From: Neospora caninum Liverpool
Taxonomy: Eukaryota > Apicomplexa > Conoidasida > Eucoccidiorida > Sarcocystidae
Direction of reading: 5' to 3'
Length of the DNA stretch: 64,000 bases
Assembly: GCF_000208865.1 (NCBI RefSeq)
Contig: NC_018396.1
Coordinates: 6,777,295-6,841,294 of the forward strand
The notes below the pieces were generated by a model that was not told where the DNA came from, did no database searches, and was given only the letters and a program-made list of their open reading frames with translations. Within the stretch, counting starts at the first letter, position 1. Each line of letters begins with the position of its first letter. The position numbers and the translations under genes were made by a program. Positions 45,080 to 55,803 of the stretch are shown in pieces.

Positions 45080-48000
45080 GTTGATTTGGAAGAGAGAAGA
45101 GAGAGAAGCGCGTCCTCCCTCTTCTCGCCTTCCCGGGTTTCGTTTGGAGCTAAAGCCTAAATCATCGATCGCAAGGCGATCATACGTGCACACCGGCAGA
45201 CGAAGCAAACATGAATGGGAAACCAGGAATCACTGAACGCCACGCAGTCTCCGTTCGCGCGGACCCCAGACAGAGGACATGCAAGACGCCACGGGTAACG
45301 CCGGCTTTCTCTCGTACAGCATCTTCCACGCTCCGCCCAGAAACCGCCGCGCGCCACCGTCGGTCACGGTTTGTGTGTGCAGGCGCCGTGACTCTGCACG
45401 CGCGAATGCATGCGAGGGCGCACAGGAAACACAGGGCTGTGAACGAATGTCCACTGAAAAAAGGTGCGCGTTTGGGCGAGAAACGGCGGGGGCCCGCGAG
45501 GAAGACAGCGGGAGGCGCTGTGAGGACCGACTCGACCCCCGCCGAGTGTGAACACTGACAACAACCGCGTTTCTCCGGAGAGAGCGCGGAACCGAAAAGA
45601 GAGACACGGTCGTCAGGCACCCTGCTGGAAGACGCGTTCACCTGCGCATTCAGGCAAGAAATGCGTCGCACAAACGCATGTTTGGCGCTGTGGATTCTCT
45701 GGCCAGTTCGCAGCCTGGACTGAGATTCCGAGAAAAACGGGAAGGCGAAGGCGCGGGCGGCTCAGCTTTCGGCGAAAGCTGTCCATCAACAGAGGTAGAA
45801 AGATCGACGGCGGAAGAGAAAACGGGGACACGGAAGGAGAAAAGGCGCACGAGAGAGAGAGCGAGAGCGGAGAAGACAGCCAGGAGACGAAACGAAGAAG
45901 AGGGCGCGCATAGACGGCTGAAGATTTGCGGGTGGTGAGAGGCAGCGCGCAGGACCGAAAGCGACCGGGGAACGGGGCAAGAGATGTTTGAAGAATCTAC
46001 ACGCGCAGTTCGTCTCCGGAACGTCGAAAGAATTGAAGTCAGCGGACGATGGGAAAAGAAGACTCCGTCGCCACATAAACCCCTCCTCGTCCAGGTTCTC
46101 CGTCACGAGAGGTCAACGCACGCCATCTCGCTCCTCAGTTTTCTGCGCGGCATCGCTGGGATCTTCCAAGCGCCGCCGACACACCGGGGAAAGCACAACA
46201 GGCGTTGGTGGTTGAGGGATCTGAACGTCGGCGGACTGAAATCTCGAAAGAAGCTTCAAGTCTTCCCTCTTCTTTCCTTGTTCCTCTCCTCTTTGTGCGG
46301 CAAAAAGCGGTCCCTTGTCGCGATAGAGGCAGACAGCAAATGCGATTGCACACTGAAAAAAAGACCCAGTGTCCACGCCCCATCCTTTCTGGACAGGCGG
46401 CCTCGAGGAAAGCGAGGAGATAAACTCTAGATTTAGCATTCATCTACAGATACGGTTTTCGTTTTGTCGGCGCCGTCTGCTAGAAGCAAACACACTTTCG
46501 CCGTTGCTGGTATGCGGTTCTTCCGTGCGGGCCCCACGCACGGATCCGCTCTCAGGATTTCCCTCGCGCAAGTCCCTCCTTGCACGCCTGGGTTCTACGC
46601 CGCAATGTGTGTCTCTAAAAGGCGGAACTTGAGAGCGTTCCGGCGTGAGAAGAGCGGGCGACCGAAGAGAGAGCGGGAGAGGACAGAGATGCGGAGACAC
46701 GGGTGGGCATCTTATCCAGAGAGAGGAAACGGAGCGAGACAAGAGGAACGAATAAAGTCGAGACAGGAAATCTTCAGATCTTCGCTCCCCTTACTCTTCC
46801 AGGCCCCCTCGAACGGCAAAGGACGCAGAGCGTTTGCCATCGCTGCTGAGCGGCGGCAGCACAGGAGAGGCAGTGGGGCGAGGGCGACAGGGGACAAGGA
46901 GGGGCTGGGGAAAATTCCGAGACAGGTAGGTGCGCCCCCAAAGGCAAAGTACGACCTTCCAATGTGTCCGGGAGAAAAAACTGTGTGGCTGACATGGAAA
47001 TCTACACTGGAAAACATTTCCCCTCACTCTGGCATCGCGGCGACTGGAGAGAAAAAAGCACAGCGCGAAGGGCAGAAGGGGAAACGAAAACGACGAAAAA
47101 ACGAGGATGTGATATGGAAACGAAGGGAACGCCCTCGTCACACCAAAAGAACTTTGCGACGAAAGACGGGAGGTAAGAACCTCCTGCTCATTTGAAACAA
47201 AACTCGAGAAAAGTAGAGGCTAGCCCTCTCTCCTCGCCTGACCATCGTCTGCTCCATAGACCTGCGAAAAACAGCAGCTTGTCCGGTCGGGCAAGCAAGA
47301 AAAATCGGCAGTAAGGAAACGCGGGAGGCAAAGAAAACGGGGATGGGGAGTCTCTCGGGGGGATCAAAACAAGCTTCACGAGTTCAAGGAGAAATGTACG
47401 TGAAAAAAAGGGGCACAAAGAATATCTACGTCTCTCTCCGCGCGTGGCGTGGTCGATGTGCACAGCTGCTTCGGACAGGAATGAGACGAACAGGAGTGAC
47501 AGCTGAAGGTGAGCGAAGCATAGACACACGCATGCGCGCACATTTCGTATATAAATGCACATACTCGTACATTTTCTGTGGCTTTTCTGCTGTCTCTCAC
47601 TTCCTTTCTCAGCAAATATTTTCTCCATGTGTTTGTCCCCACAACTGCAGTGTTTTCTGCGGCGGACAAGGCAATCTGTCAGGTATCATTTTGATATCCA
47701 CATATGTACCCAATCTAGATATCCGAGACAGATATATGTTTCGTAGGGGTTAAAAGGGTCAACAAGGGTTCATTTCAATCGCCATGCACGCTGCTGTACA
47801 GAGGCGAATGAGAACACAGGCTTGGTTCGGCGGAGGGAGTGGTTCGCGCCAGGTGTTCTGTGCTCGGCCCCTCTGGCGGCGAAAGGCATTATCATGCCCC
47901 CTCAAGCGTATGTAAAACCCGGCACGATATGGCGGCTCTGTATTTGGTTCCTACTTTATCGGCCATTTAATCGGAATTAACGGAGAGGACAGAACCATGG

Positions 48001-50434
48001 CAGGCAGTGGATACCGGAGGTTCTCCAAAACGAAGGCACCAGGGACAGCAAGAAGAAGACTACACTGTGGACGGGCTGTGCCTTCGCTACGCGAAGTGTT
48101 GACGGTTTTAGTCTGAGTTCATTGAGTGCGGGCTTCGGAAAAGTTCACAACACCGTGGGTCGGTCAGTCAGCTTTGTATGAGGTCGAGGCACTGGATATC
48201 GGCGCTGGGATCACAGAAAAAAAGCCGCGAGAGGGAGGGCAGTGCTGGCAGCCAAGTGTTCTAAGCGAACGCCGCAGGTCCCAGGAGGAGCGAACGAAGG
48301 GTTTGAACGAGGAGAAAAGCCGTGAAGACGCTTCCAGAGACGTTCAGTCGTCAACTCCAACAGATCCATCTGTGGGGGTTCACGTATCGGCACAATGGTC
48401 GTAGCACTTCAATGAGGTCCGCACCGTGCACTCTTTTTTGCGGACGGACTGAGCCTTAGAACAGCCTGGAATCCTCTACAGTACTCTGGTGACACATCAT
48501 TATCCATGGTACGCTTTCTCTCGAATCGCTGCCTAACAAAAAGTCGCGGCGCCCTTCTGACATTAGGCGCGTAACAATACAAGAAAGATGTGGCAGAGTG
48601 GGACGTGATGGACACCTGCTTATATAGATTTCTATATATGCGGCAAACGAAGATTTCATTCTGATGTGCCCCCGTGAGAATCACGCGCGAAACAGGCGTG
48701 CCAACTCTTTGGTGATGGAGAGCCTTGGTATGTAGTAGTCCTGCAGTGCATGGGTTGCTCCACTGCGTATCCACGGACCAAGCAAGTAGGAACCCACTCG
48801 CTGAGCTCTAGTCGCCGCATTCCTCGTACTCCGCCACGCACACTGCCTCCCGTTCAGGATCCACGGGGTTCCCTCGTTTTTTGAGAGCTGGTCCAGTGGA
48901 GGTTCGCCCAGATGGCTGCACTCGTAGTGCTAAACAGTGGTTTTGTCAAAACGAAAAGCACGGAAAACAGCCTGATCACGCGGTGCTCCTCGTAGAGGTG
49001 GTTGGCACCCTGCCTGACTGACCCGGAGCTTCCTTTCCACAAGTTCTCTTTGAAATTTCCTTCATGAGCCTTTTCCGCCTGTAAAGGTGTGTTTCCTGGT
49101 CTAGCTAAATGACGCCTCTGCTTCTTAGCTTCTACACGGTCGGTTCCTGACACCAAAACTCTCGAATCTCCGTCGGAAAACAGATTTCTGTGAGACACGT
49201 AGACGTTTGAGCTCCCCGACGAACGAAACTAAGAAGAGTAAATTAGAGGAAATGAAATAAAAATCACTGGAGGACATGCTGTGGGTCTCTATGTTGTCTA
49301 CAAGGACGTCCGCCTACTACACACCTACTGCGCTTGAATGCTTCGCAGCAGCCGCGTAAGGTCCACGAAGGACCGCAGCGTCAGCTTAATGTCCGTCCTG
49401 ACTTTCTACATCCTTTCTAATATCTCCCAGACCGGTATTTTGTCGGCCGACCTTCATACAGACCTCGTTTTTCCCTGATTCCTCTTCTGAGGCCGAGAGC
49501 CTTGGGAGTTCGGTTTGTGGATGCAGAACGGATTTCCAAGTGTCGTTCGCAAGTATTTCTGGAGTCGCGAGTTGTCGAGTGTGACTCGCATCGGTGAGAG
49601 GCCACCTTCAACGTATCCTGTTCTAACTGATTTCGGTTGCTTGCGTCGATGGATGACAAGAGGAAGCTGTGGATTGCCACAAACTATTTCCCATACAGAC
49701 GCTGCATGTAACTGCACCAGCTCGGTGACTCCACGCGTCTCTGAACATATACCCGCCTAACCGTAGCGGGTCAAAGTCTCGCTGGAACTCGAAGCGCGTT
49801 GACGCACGCTAGACATCAACGCTACAGGCAGTTTGTTTACTTTGAGCGTAACGTTTTCCGACTGTCTGTCCCAGACTGTCCAAGCGTCACAGTGCGCATA
49901 AGGTTTTTTTCTCTACAAACAGTAATAGAGAGGTTTTCCTCAACGAGCCGTTCACACACACGACCGTGTTGGCCACCGAGTCTCGAGACTTGTCAACTGT
50001 GGTTCCCCATGTCGGTGCTGCAGGCGCGTGGTCGCCGGTGGCTCACGTGACACAGAGGCGAAAGCAGGTTGCTAGTTTACTCGGCTCTGTATTCCATTTC
50101 CCGTAACCTTCTTCACTGGCAACTGCTCCACCAAGATTTTTGACGCCTTCAATCGATTCGGGTGGGTGGAAGCTCATTCGTCTCTGTCAAGCATCGCTCT
50201 CCATAGGAACGCCGCATCGTATCGTGAACTAGGGCGATTCTTGGCAGTTTTTGGTTTACCCAGTTATTCTCCGCCGGAATGAATCGTGCTCGTTGAGCTT
50301 GCGCGATTAAACGTTGCCCGTACTAGTGCTACCGTTAAAAGAGGCTGCAGGCATTGTTGGTCTTCGCCAGTCTGTGTGTTCCCAGCCCCCTCGTCGGGTC
50401 CACTCGGTAATATTGCTATTGCTTCGGGAACAGG
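45080..50434. other. Long stretch with no supported gene
   Basis: This includes the promoter side of the 2H-like gene (45080 upward) and the upstream flank of the ORF at 50435. Up to about 47.7 kb it has Arg/Lys-rich purine-driven open frames without a domain; the longest (46464-47195) starts with a non-ATG codon. From about 47.7 kb the composition becomes more AT-balanced and open frames are short. I see no gene, tRNA or mobile element. Confidence 0.55.
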
Positions 50435-51394
50435 ATGGTGAGTGGGGCTGTCGATGTGAGTGTTGGCCGTAGGAGGCGAGGATCTTCCGGAGGGAGTTCG
50501 TACTGCTGCTCAGAACGGGGGCCAGGCGATTACCGTCCAGCGCTAGTTGCTGTGGCTGCTGCACTGACGCTTGTTGGGATGGCTACACTTCTGGGGGCAA
50601 AGCGGCTTTTCGCTGGCGACGAGGGCGGCAGAAGGCTGACAGTGTACAGACTTTTCGGTCGTTTTGCCGAACATAATCGCCGCCATGTGAGAGTGCACCA
50701 CCCTCGAGTGGGCTTCGTGAGTGAAGAAGACCCTTTCCCAAGAGAGACGCAGGTTGCAAATGAACGCCGTACCTCGAGTGAGCAGCCATCGTCACACTTG
50801 CCTGCCACGCGTGAAATGGCCCCAGCTGCTCCAGTTGGTGGCGCCTTTGAACTTGACCCAAATGAAGCGGAAGCGCAGAAGCAGCGACAGACCAGAGAGG
50901 GGGGAAAAGACGCAGCCGCAACAAATGCTACTTTTGAGCGACAACCGCCCTCTGATATGTGGCATCATCCTCACGATAAACATTCCACGGAGACCCAGCT
51001 CATGCCCGTGGGCGCCCTCGGAGAGGCACAGGCGTTCGCATGGGGTCAACAGGGAAAACGACGTCCACTTTTGTTTTATATCCTTATGGCATTGGCAGGT
51101 GCGAAATGTTTGAAGCATATTTTTCAGCTGCAGGGTAGCGTTGACCCTGCCGCGCCGTCTGGGCCGTCCCCTCTGGCTGATATGGGACCGGAAATCCTAT
51201 CTCTCGTATTGCCTGATTTCACCAACTCTAGCGGCAGGATGCTTCTCGACAGACCGTTTTTTTCCCTGCCGATCGACATCCCGAGTCGAGAATCCACCCC
51301 TAGTACACAGGCGATGATCTCTCCAACAGCTCCTGGACCAGCTTCAGTCAGCATGGAGACTCCAGGGCCGTCACGAAGGGCGAGCGTATCATGA
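50435..51394 (+). CDS. Candidate secreted/exported membrane protein with RRL motif
   Basis: A 319-residue ORF from ATG (CAGGATGG) that I do not recognise by family. It has a hydrophobic segment at about residues 36-54 (ALVAVAAALTLVGMATLLG), which could act as a recessed signal or anchor, followed by RRLTV at 66-70. This resembles the TEXEL motif (RRLxx) cut by the Golgi protease ASP5 in exported Toxoplasma dense-granule proteins. A second hydrophobic segment (LLFYILMALAGAKCL) lies near residue 210, and the C-terminal third is Pro/Ser/Thr-rich. Its place between GRA6 and a GRA15-like locus also suggests a secreted, lineage-specific protein. No intron is required, although the first codons overlap a donor-like GTGAGT. 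Confidence 0.55.
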   Translation: MVSGAVDVSVGRRRRGSSGGSSYCCSERGPGDYRPALVAVAAALTLVGMATLLGAKRLFAGDEGGRRLTVYRLFGRFAEHNRRHVRVHHPRVGFVSEEDPFPRETQVANERRTSSEQPSSHLPATREMAPAAPVGGAFELDPNEAEAQKQRQTREGGKDAAATNATFERQPPSDMWHHPHDKHSTETQLMPVGALGEAQAFAWGQQGKRRPLLFYILMALAGAKCLKHIFQLQGSVDPAAPSGPSPLADMGPEILSLVLPDFTNSSGRMLLDRPFFSLPIDIPSRESTPSTQAMISPTAPGPASVSMETPGPSRRASVS

Positions 51395-52840
51395 AAGGAA
51401 GCGTGTATTGACCTCCAGAGATGGAACACTTTCGTTTCTTTTGTCGTCCATCATGAAGCGTCCTGGTGAAGTTGATGTCATTTGGCATTGATTTCTGCAG
51501 TAGAGGGCTTGCCGTATCGTGGCACATGACGATTGCTGGCGTGGGGGATAATTTCTGTGCAAGGAATCGGTGCCTATCAAATTTAAGAAACCCCTTTTTC
51601 CTAACCTCCTTAGCGCTTGACGCTGAGGACGTCGATAAATTGAAAGCTTATCCTGATAGTTCAACAGGGTGGCCCCCGGCGTGCCGCGCAGCGACTGCAC
51701 GGTACGGTCTCACCGTCAAAGGCGCTGACGAGGCCGTGGTCATATTTTTTTTTGTTCCCTGTGCGTAAGTATGTAGGTGAATATGCTGTCTGTAATTCGT
51801 CTTTTTGACGGAGGCGAGGACAGATATGGTCAAAATGGTAAGGTGACCCTTCCTTTGCTTGGCTATGGGTAGGGGCAAGCAGGTTCACCTGTGACCGCTT
51901 CGTGGAACTTGAGCTTTTTTTCGTCGCTAATAGACGGACGCACAATGTATTGGTTCAGTTGCTCCTTGGGGATGAACGTGCGCCGCACCATCAGCGTCTA
52001 CCCAAAAGCCGGGACACTCACTGGGAGTGAGTAGCGAGAGCTCCACCGTTCTTGTGGTACCACTTTCATTAGGGTTACACAAACGTGTGGAGTGAAGCTG
52101 TTGTATGAGCGGAATGGACGATAGCCAGTGGGATAACGAAAACGCGCAGACTCTACAGGTCTTCAACGTGACGGCACTAGGAAGCAGTATCGCCTTAAGC
52201 GTTTCTTCGGAGTTTGTACTATAACTAATTGCAACTTACACGCACAAAAAGACACTTCTTACACGTGGCAGTAGTGCTTCTGGTGCACCGTTGAACAGTA
52301 GAACCGGTCTTCGACTACGGTCCACAGGAGAGCCATACAAGGTTCTCCGAATTATATCGATTTTTAGGGCATTGTTGGGAACACCTTTAGTAAGGTCGTT
52401 ACCCATTGGAGGAGTCACAAAGGAATTGCCAAACACTTCCGTAGAAAGAGCCTCAAGGAGGCGATGAAATGCCTCACTTCGCCCCTCTCTTCCTCACCCA
52501 GTCATGCTCTTTTTATGCATCGTGAACGATAGGGCAGTGCTCGCTGAACACTTCTTGCCAGGTTTGGGTCTGTACTAAGACATCCTTTGCACCACCGTAA
52601 TCGGGGCCGTCAAGCTGGTACTCGCTCAGAATAGATGAAATTGTCAGGCCGAGAAAAAGTTCATGTGGCATACCGGCACTCTCAGCGGGAGCCGGAACGG
52701 CGTAGGAATTGCAAGCAACCCTGGAAGGTTCACAGAATTGGGTCAATTGCTTCCAACCGCTGACAAAAAGTGTGGCTACGGAAACCCGAGATTGCTTTCG
52801 TCTCAAGCGTGTGGCAGTTTCTCTGACGGGTAAATCTGAT

Positions 52841-52882
52841 GAGCATTGAACTTCCTGTGCTGAGCATTGAACTTCCTGTGCT
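52841..52882. repeat. 21-bp tandem duplication
   Basis: Two exact adjacent copies of the 21-base unit that begins GAGCATTGAACTTCC. Confidence 0.95.
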
Positions 52883-53676
52883 GTGTGCTCTCGCCTGCCA
52901 CACTGGTTCGCTGTGTGACAGACTGCGTCAACGCACAGGGAGAAAGACATACGTAAACCTCCGCGATCCAGAACTGTCCTGGAGGGCTTCGCATTGGTTT
53001 TATACCGACAGTAGTACTTCGCATATTTGGTGGAGCACTGAAAGAATTCCCCGAACACATTTTCGACCTCTTGTTAATACATCGTGTCGGTGTGTCTTCT
53101 TCGCTAAGGATGTTTAACATCGTGTGTTTCTTCCGTGACGAAGGACCTTAAGAATTGCCAGATGCGGCAAGAACCAAGAAATTCAAGAATCGACAACATG
53201 CTGTCGTGATGATTCTGCCATCTGCTCGCCGGATGTGCTTGAAGCGACTGCTTGCATTCTGAAACGATGCTCTCGGCCGAATGTTCTTGGTCTGGTACGT
53301 TACTCATGGTCACAACGGGACACAACGCAGCGCGGCGGCATCGCTAGACATGAAGTGTCAGTGCGTGTTGGAAATAGAGAGGGGCCACGTACACACACAC
53401 ATTTGTTACAAAGGGCAGACTGTCTATCTCTTCGATATACTCTTAAGGTGGTTCATGGGTGACTGCCGAACCGTTCGTGACGACAGGGGAGTCACAGGTC
53501 ATTTTGTTTCTTGAGGGCAAAAGCGTCTAGAGTTATCGTTTACGACACCGCGTCTTGTGCGTGCCCTACTGGTACGCCACTTCATATCTCTGCTTATCCA
53601 GTGTACGACTCTTGACGCGTTGAATGTGTCGCCTGTGGCTAGTCCTCACAGGAACACCCTGCAAACCGGAATGATG

Positions 53677-54008
53677 CTCACTCTGCCAATTCTTGCAGAC
53701 ACAAACCGAATTCCCCGTCTGACGCTGGGCGGGTGATTCTCAAAAGGAACGTTCTAGACCACTCATTTTTACTCCATAATCGGTGTGCATCACACCACCA
53801 CCAATTCCCCCCACAGTCCATGCGCGTCCCAGACCACTGAGGCTCGCTCCGCCAGTTCCTGCAGACACAAGCCGAACTCCCCGTCTGACGCTGGGCGGGT
53901 GATTCTCAAAAGGAACGTTCTAGACCATTCATTTTTATTCCGTAATCGCTTTGCATCACACCACCACCAACTCACCCCGCAGTCCTTGCGCGTCGCAGAA
54001 TCGGCCCT
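53677..54008. repeat. 166-bp tandem duplication upstream of GRA15-like ORF
   Basis: Two adjacent copies about 166 bases long (53677-53842 and 53843-54008). They share long exact blocks such as GTCTGACGCTGGGCGGGTGA and CAAAAGGAACGTTCTAGACC and diverge at scattered positions, so the duplication is not recent. It ends about 340 bases before the ATG at 54347. Confidence 0.92.
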
Positions 54009-54346
54009 CCCAATTAGGCGCGTCTCGGCGACACGTCCGTGTTTTCAAATCGCATTGTGGATTGCTTCTTTGCGTATATGCAGTGCTTCGTGGTGGAATG
54101 CATGTCCTTTAGAGTCCTGGTTTTCCCTTGGATCGGCGATGACCCACTGGTGGTGAAAACTTTGGATTCAGATACGACGAAACCTACATTGATCTGTGGC
54201 GCTCGCGTCAATCTGGCTAGCAACTTACGCCGGGCCATCATCGCGTGCAAAACACTGATGATCAATATTCGTCGGCCCTACAGTAGGTAAGCGTTGCTGC
54301 ATTCAGCCTATCAAACAACGTCCCCCTTCCCCTCAACCGTTCAATA

Positions 54347-55803
54347 ATGGAGACTACCATCACGCCAACCCTTTCAGGTGGCATGGCAACCCCGTCAGGC
54401 GGCACACAGCCGCCTGCACCGCCTCCCGTCGACCTCGCCACATTCTACCCGCACCTCGAGTCGTTGGCGTTGCAAAACGGTGTTTCGAGAAAGCGGCGCT
54501 TAGTGTGTACGGAGAAGAGCAAGAAGTTACATCCGTTATTCCGGTGGGTCGGATATATGGTGGTGCTCACTTGCGTCATTTTGGCTGGAATCTACGCAGC
54601 GAAACATCTAAGGCGTGACTCGTCAAACTCAGTTCAGGGGGGGGGAGGAGCCTTGGCAATTCGGGGTGATCCGCCCGGTGGTGCCACCAATGATGATTTG
54701 GGGCCTTCTACAGGGACGCCGCTGACTAGCGCCTACGCGCTGCCATGTCAGCCGGTAAGGATTCTGAGAGTGAAACGTTCAGAATGCGAGAGGAGGCAGG
54801 TTTGCGTTCCCTGCTCCATGTACGCGCCGGTAGATCGAAACACCGAGGTCGGCAACACAGTAGGCGGCGGTTGCACGAAACCTCGTCGAGTTCAAGTGGC
54901 AACAGCAGCCACGAGAAGCACCCCCAAACCAGAACGTTTTCGAGCGCAACAGAAACGAGCCTGCACAATGTCAATCGCTCGGGAACACCAGGTACACAAC
55001 TACAAAATAACAATACGATAACCATGAGTCTTATTTTCCTCGGAGGGAGCGATTCAGTGCATGAACCTTCCGCTCAGCCCATTGAGGGTAGCCAGCCTCC
55101 AACGATCCCCGTCCCCCTGACCCCGATGAAAATAACAACTCTCGGACCACTTCCCTGGATACTTACTGGTACGACACCACCGCCACAGACACCAAAGACA
55201 TCAACGACCGTCACCAGCAACAGCGGATATACAACAGAGCCTACCTCGCCAGTAAAGCGCCCTAACGGGCCCCCTCACGGCTTCGTCCGTCAAAACGCCA
55301 TAGTGGAGGAAAGACAGTTAACGAAGCCCGAAAGCGAACCGCCAGCATCGACGCCAAGCCCTCAACACTTTGGAGGGGGGTCAGAGTTCACACCTTCAAG
55401 TGGCTCCCCGCGGCTGCCTACACAAGAAACTCCAACTGCCCCACCGGCAAGCCTTTCTGCCGGCGCCAGTGGCGGTTCTACACCACCTGCGTCGCAGGCT
55501 TCACCCAGTGGATCGCCAGTGCACAGCCTCAGGTCAACGGAACCGGGCACCGCAGGTTCTTCTGATCCAAAACCTCACGGAACCTCTGATCAGCAGCAGC
55601 GTGCAGAGTCGTTCAACCCATTATTACAGGGAATACCGGAGGCGCCGGAAATCCAGCCGCTCCTTTCGCTTTCCCAACAGGAAACTCTCCCTGTGCAAGG
55701 GCCTCCGACTTTGGCCGGACCGCAGCAGACTCCCCAGTGGATGATGCAAGACGCAACTCGCGCAAGGCATCTCCCTCCCTCACAACCTGAATCCGATAGG
55801 TAA
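54347..55803 (+). CDS. Probable GRA15-related secreted protein, disturbed frame
   Basis: Two overlapping frames share one composition. The first runs from ATG 54347 (context AATAATGG) with KRRL near residue 50 and a single hydrophobic segment at about 68-85 (VGYMVVLTCVILAGIYAA); the second, Ser/Pro/Thr-rich, ends at TAA 55801-55803. An intron from the donor CCG|GTAAGG at 54755 to the acceptor GCTCAG at 55077 joins them in phase 0 and gives 377 residues; otherwise a frameshift separates them. The second part carries PTQET (55417-55431) and SQQET (55672-55686), which fit the TRAF2-type [PSAT]x[QE]E consensus. In Toxoplasma, GRA15 activates NF-kappaB through TRAFs, has an N-terminal hydrophobic segment and lies near GRA6. 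These points favour GRA15, but I have no alignment. The same frame stays open after the stop to 55989. Confidence 0.55.

Larger units (their letters stand above)
51395..54346. other. Intergenic between the two secretion-type ORFs
   Basis: About 2.9 kb of less GC-rich sequence with only short, strand-discordant open frames. It contains a 21-bp tandem duplication and a 166-bp tandem duplication, plus one inverted GAGACG-type hexamer near 54019. It presumably carries the promoter of the GRA15-like gene. Confidence 0.6.

Noticed and set aside
46464..47195. 243-codon plus-strand open frame
   Set aside because: It begins with TTG, is dominated by Arg/Lys from purine-rich DNA and shows no signal, domain or splice support.
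54636..54648. Poly(G) run as the frameshift site in the GRA15-like ORF
   Set aside because: The downstream frame contains a TAG at about 54725, after the poly(G), so a shift there would terminate before joining the second frame.
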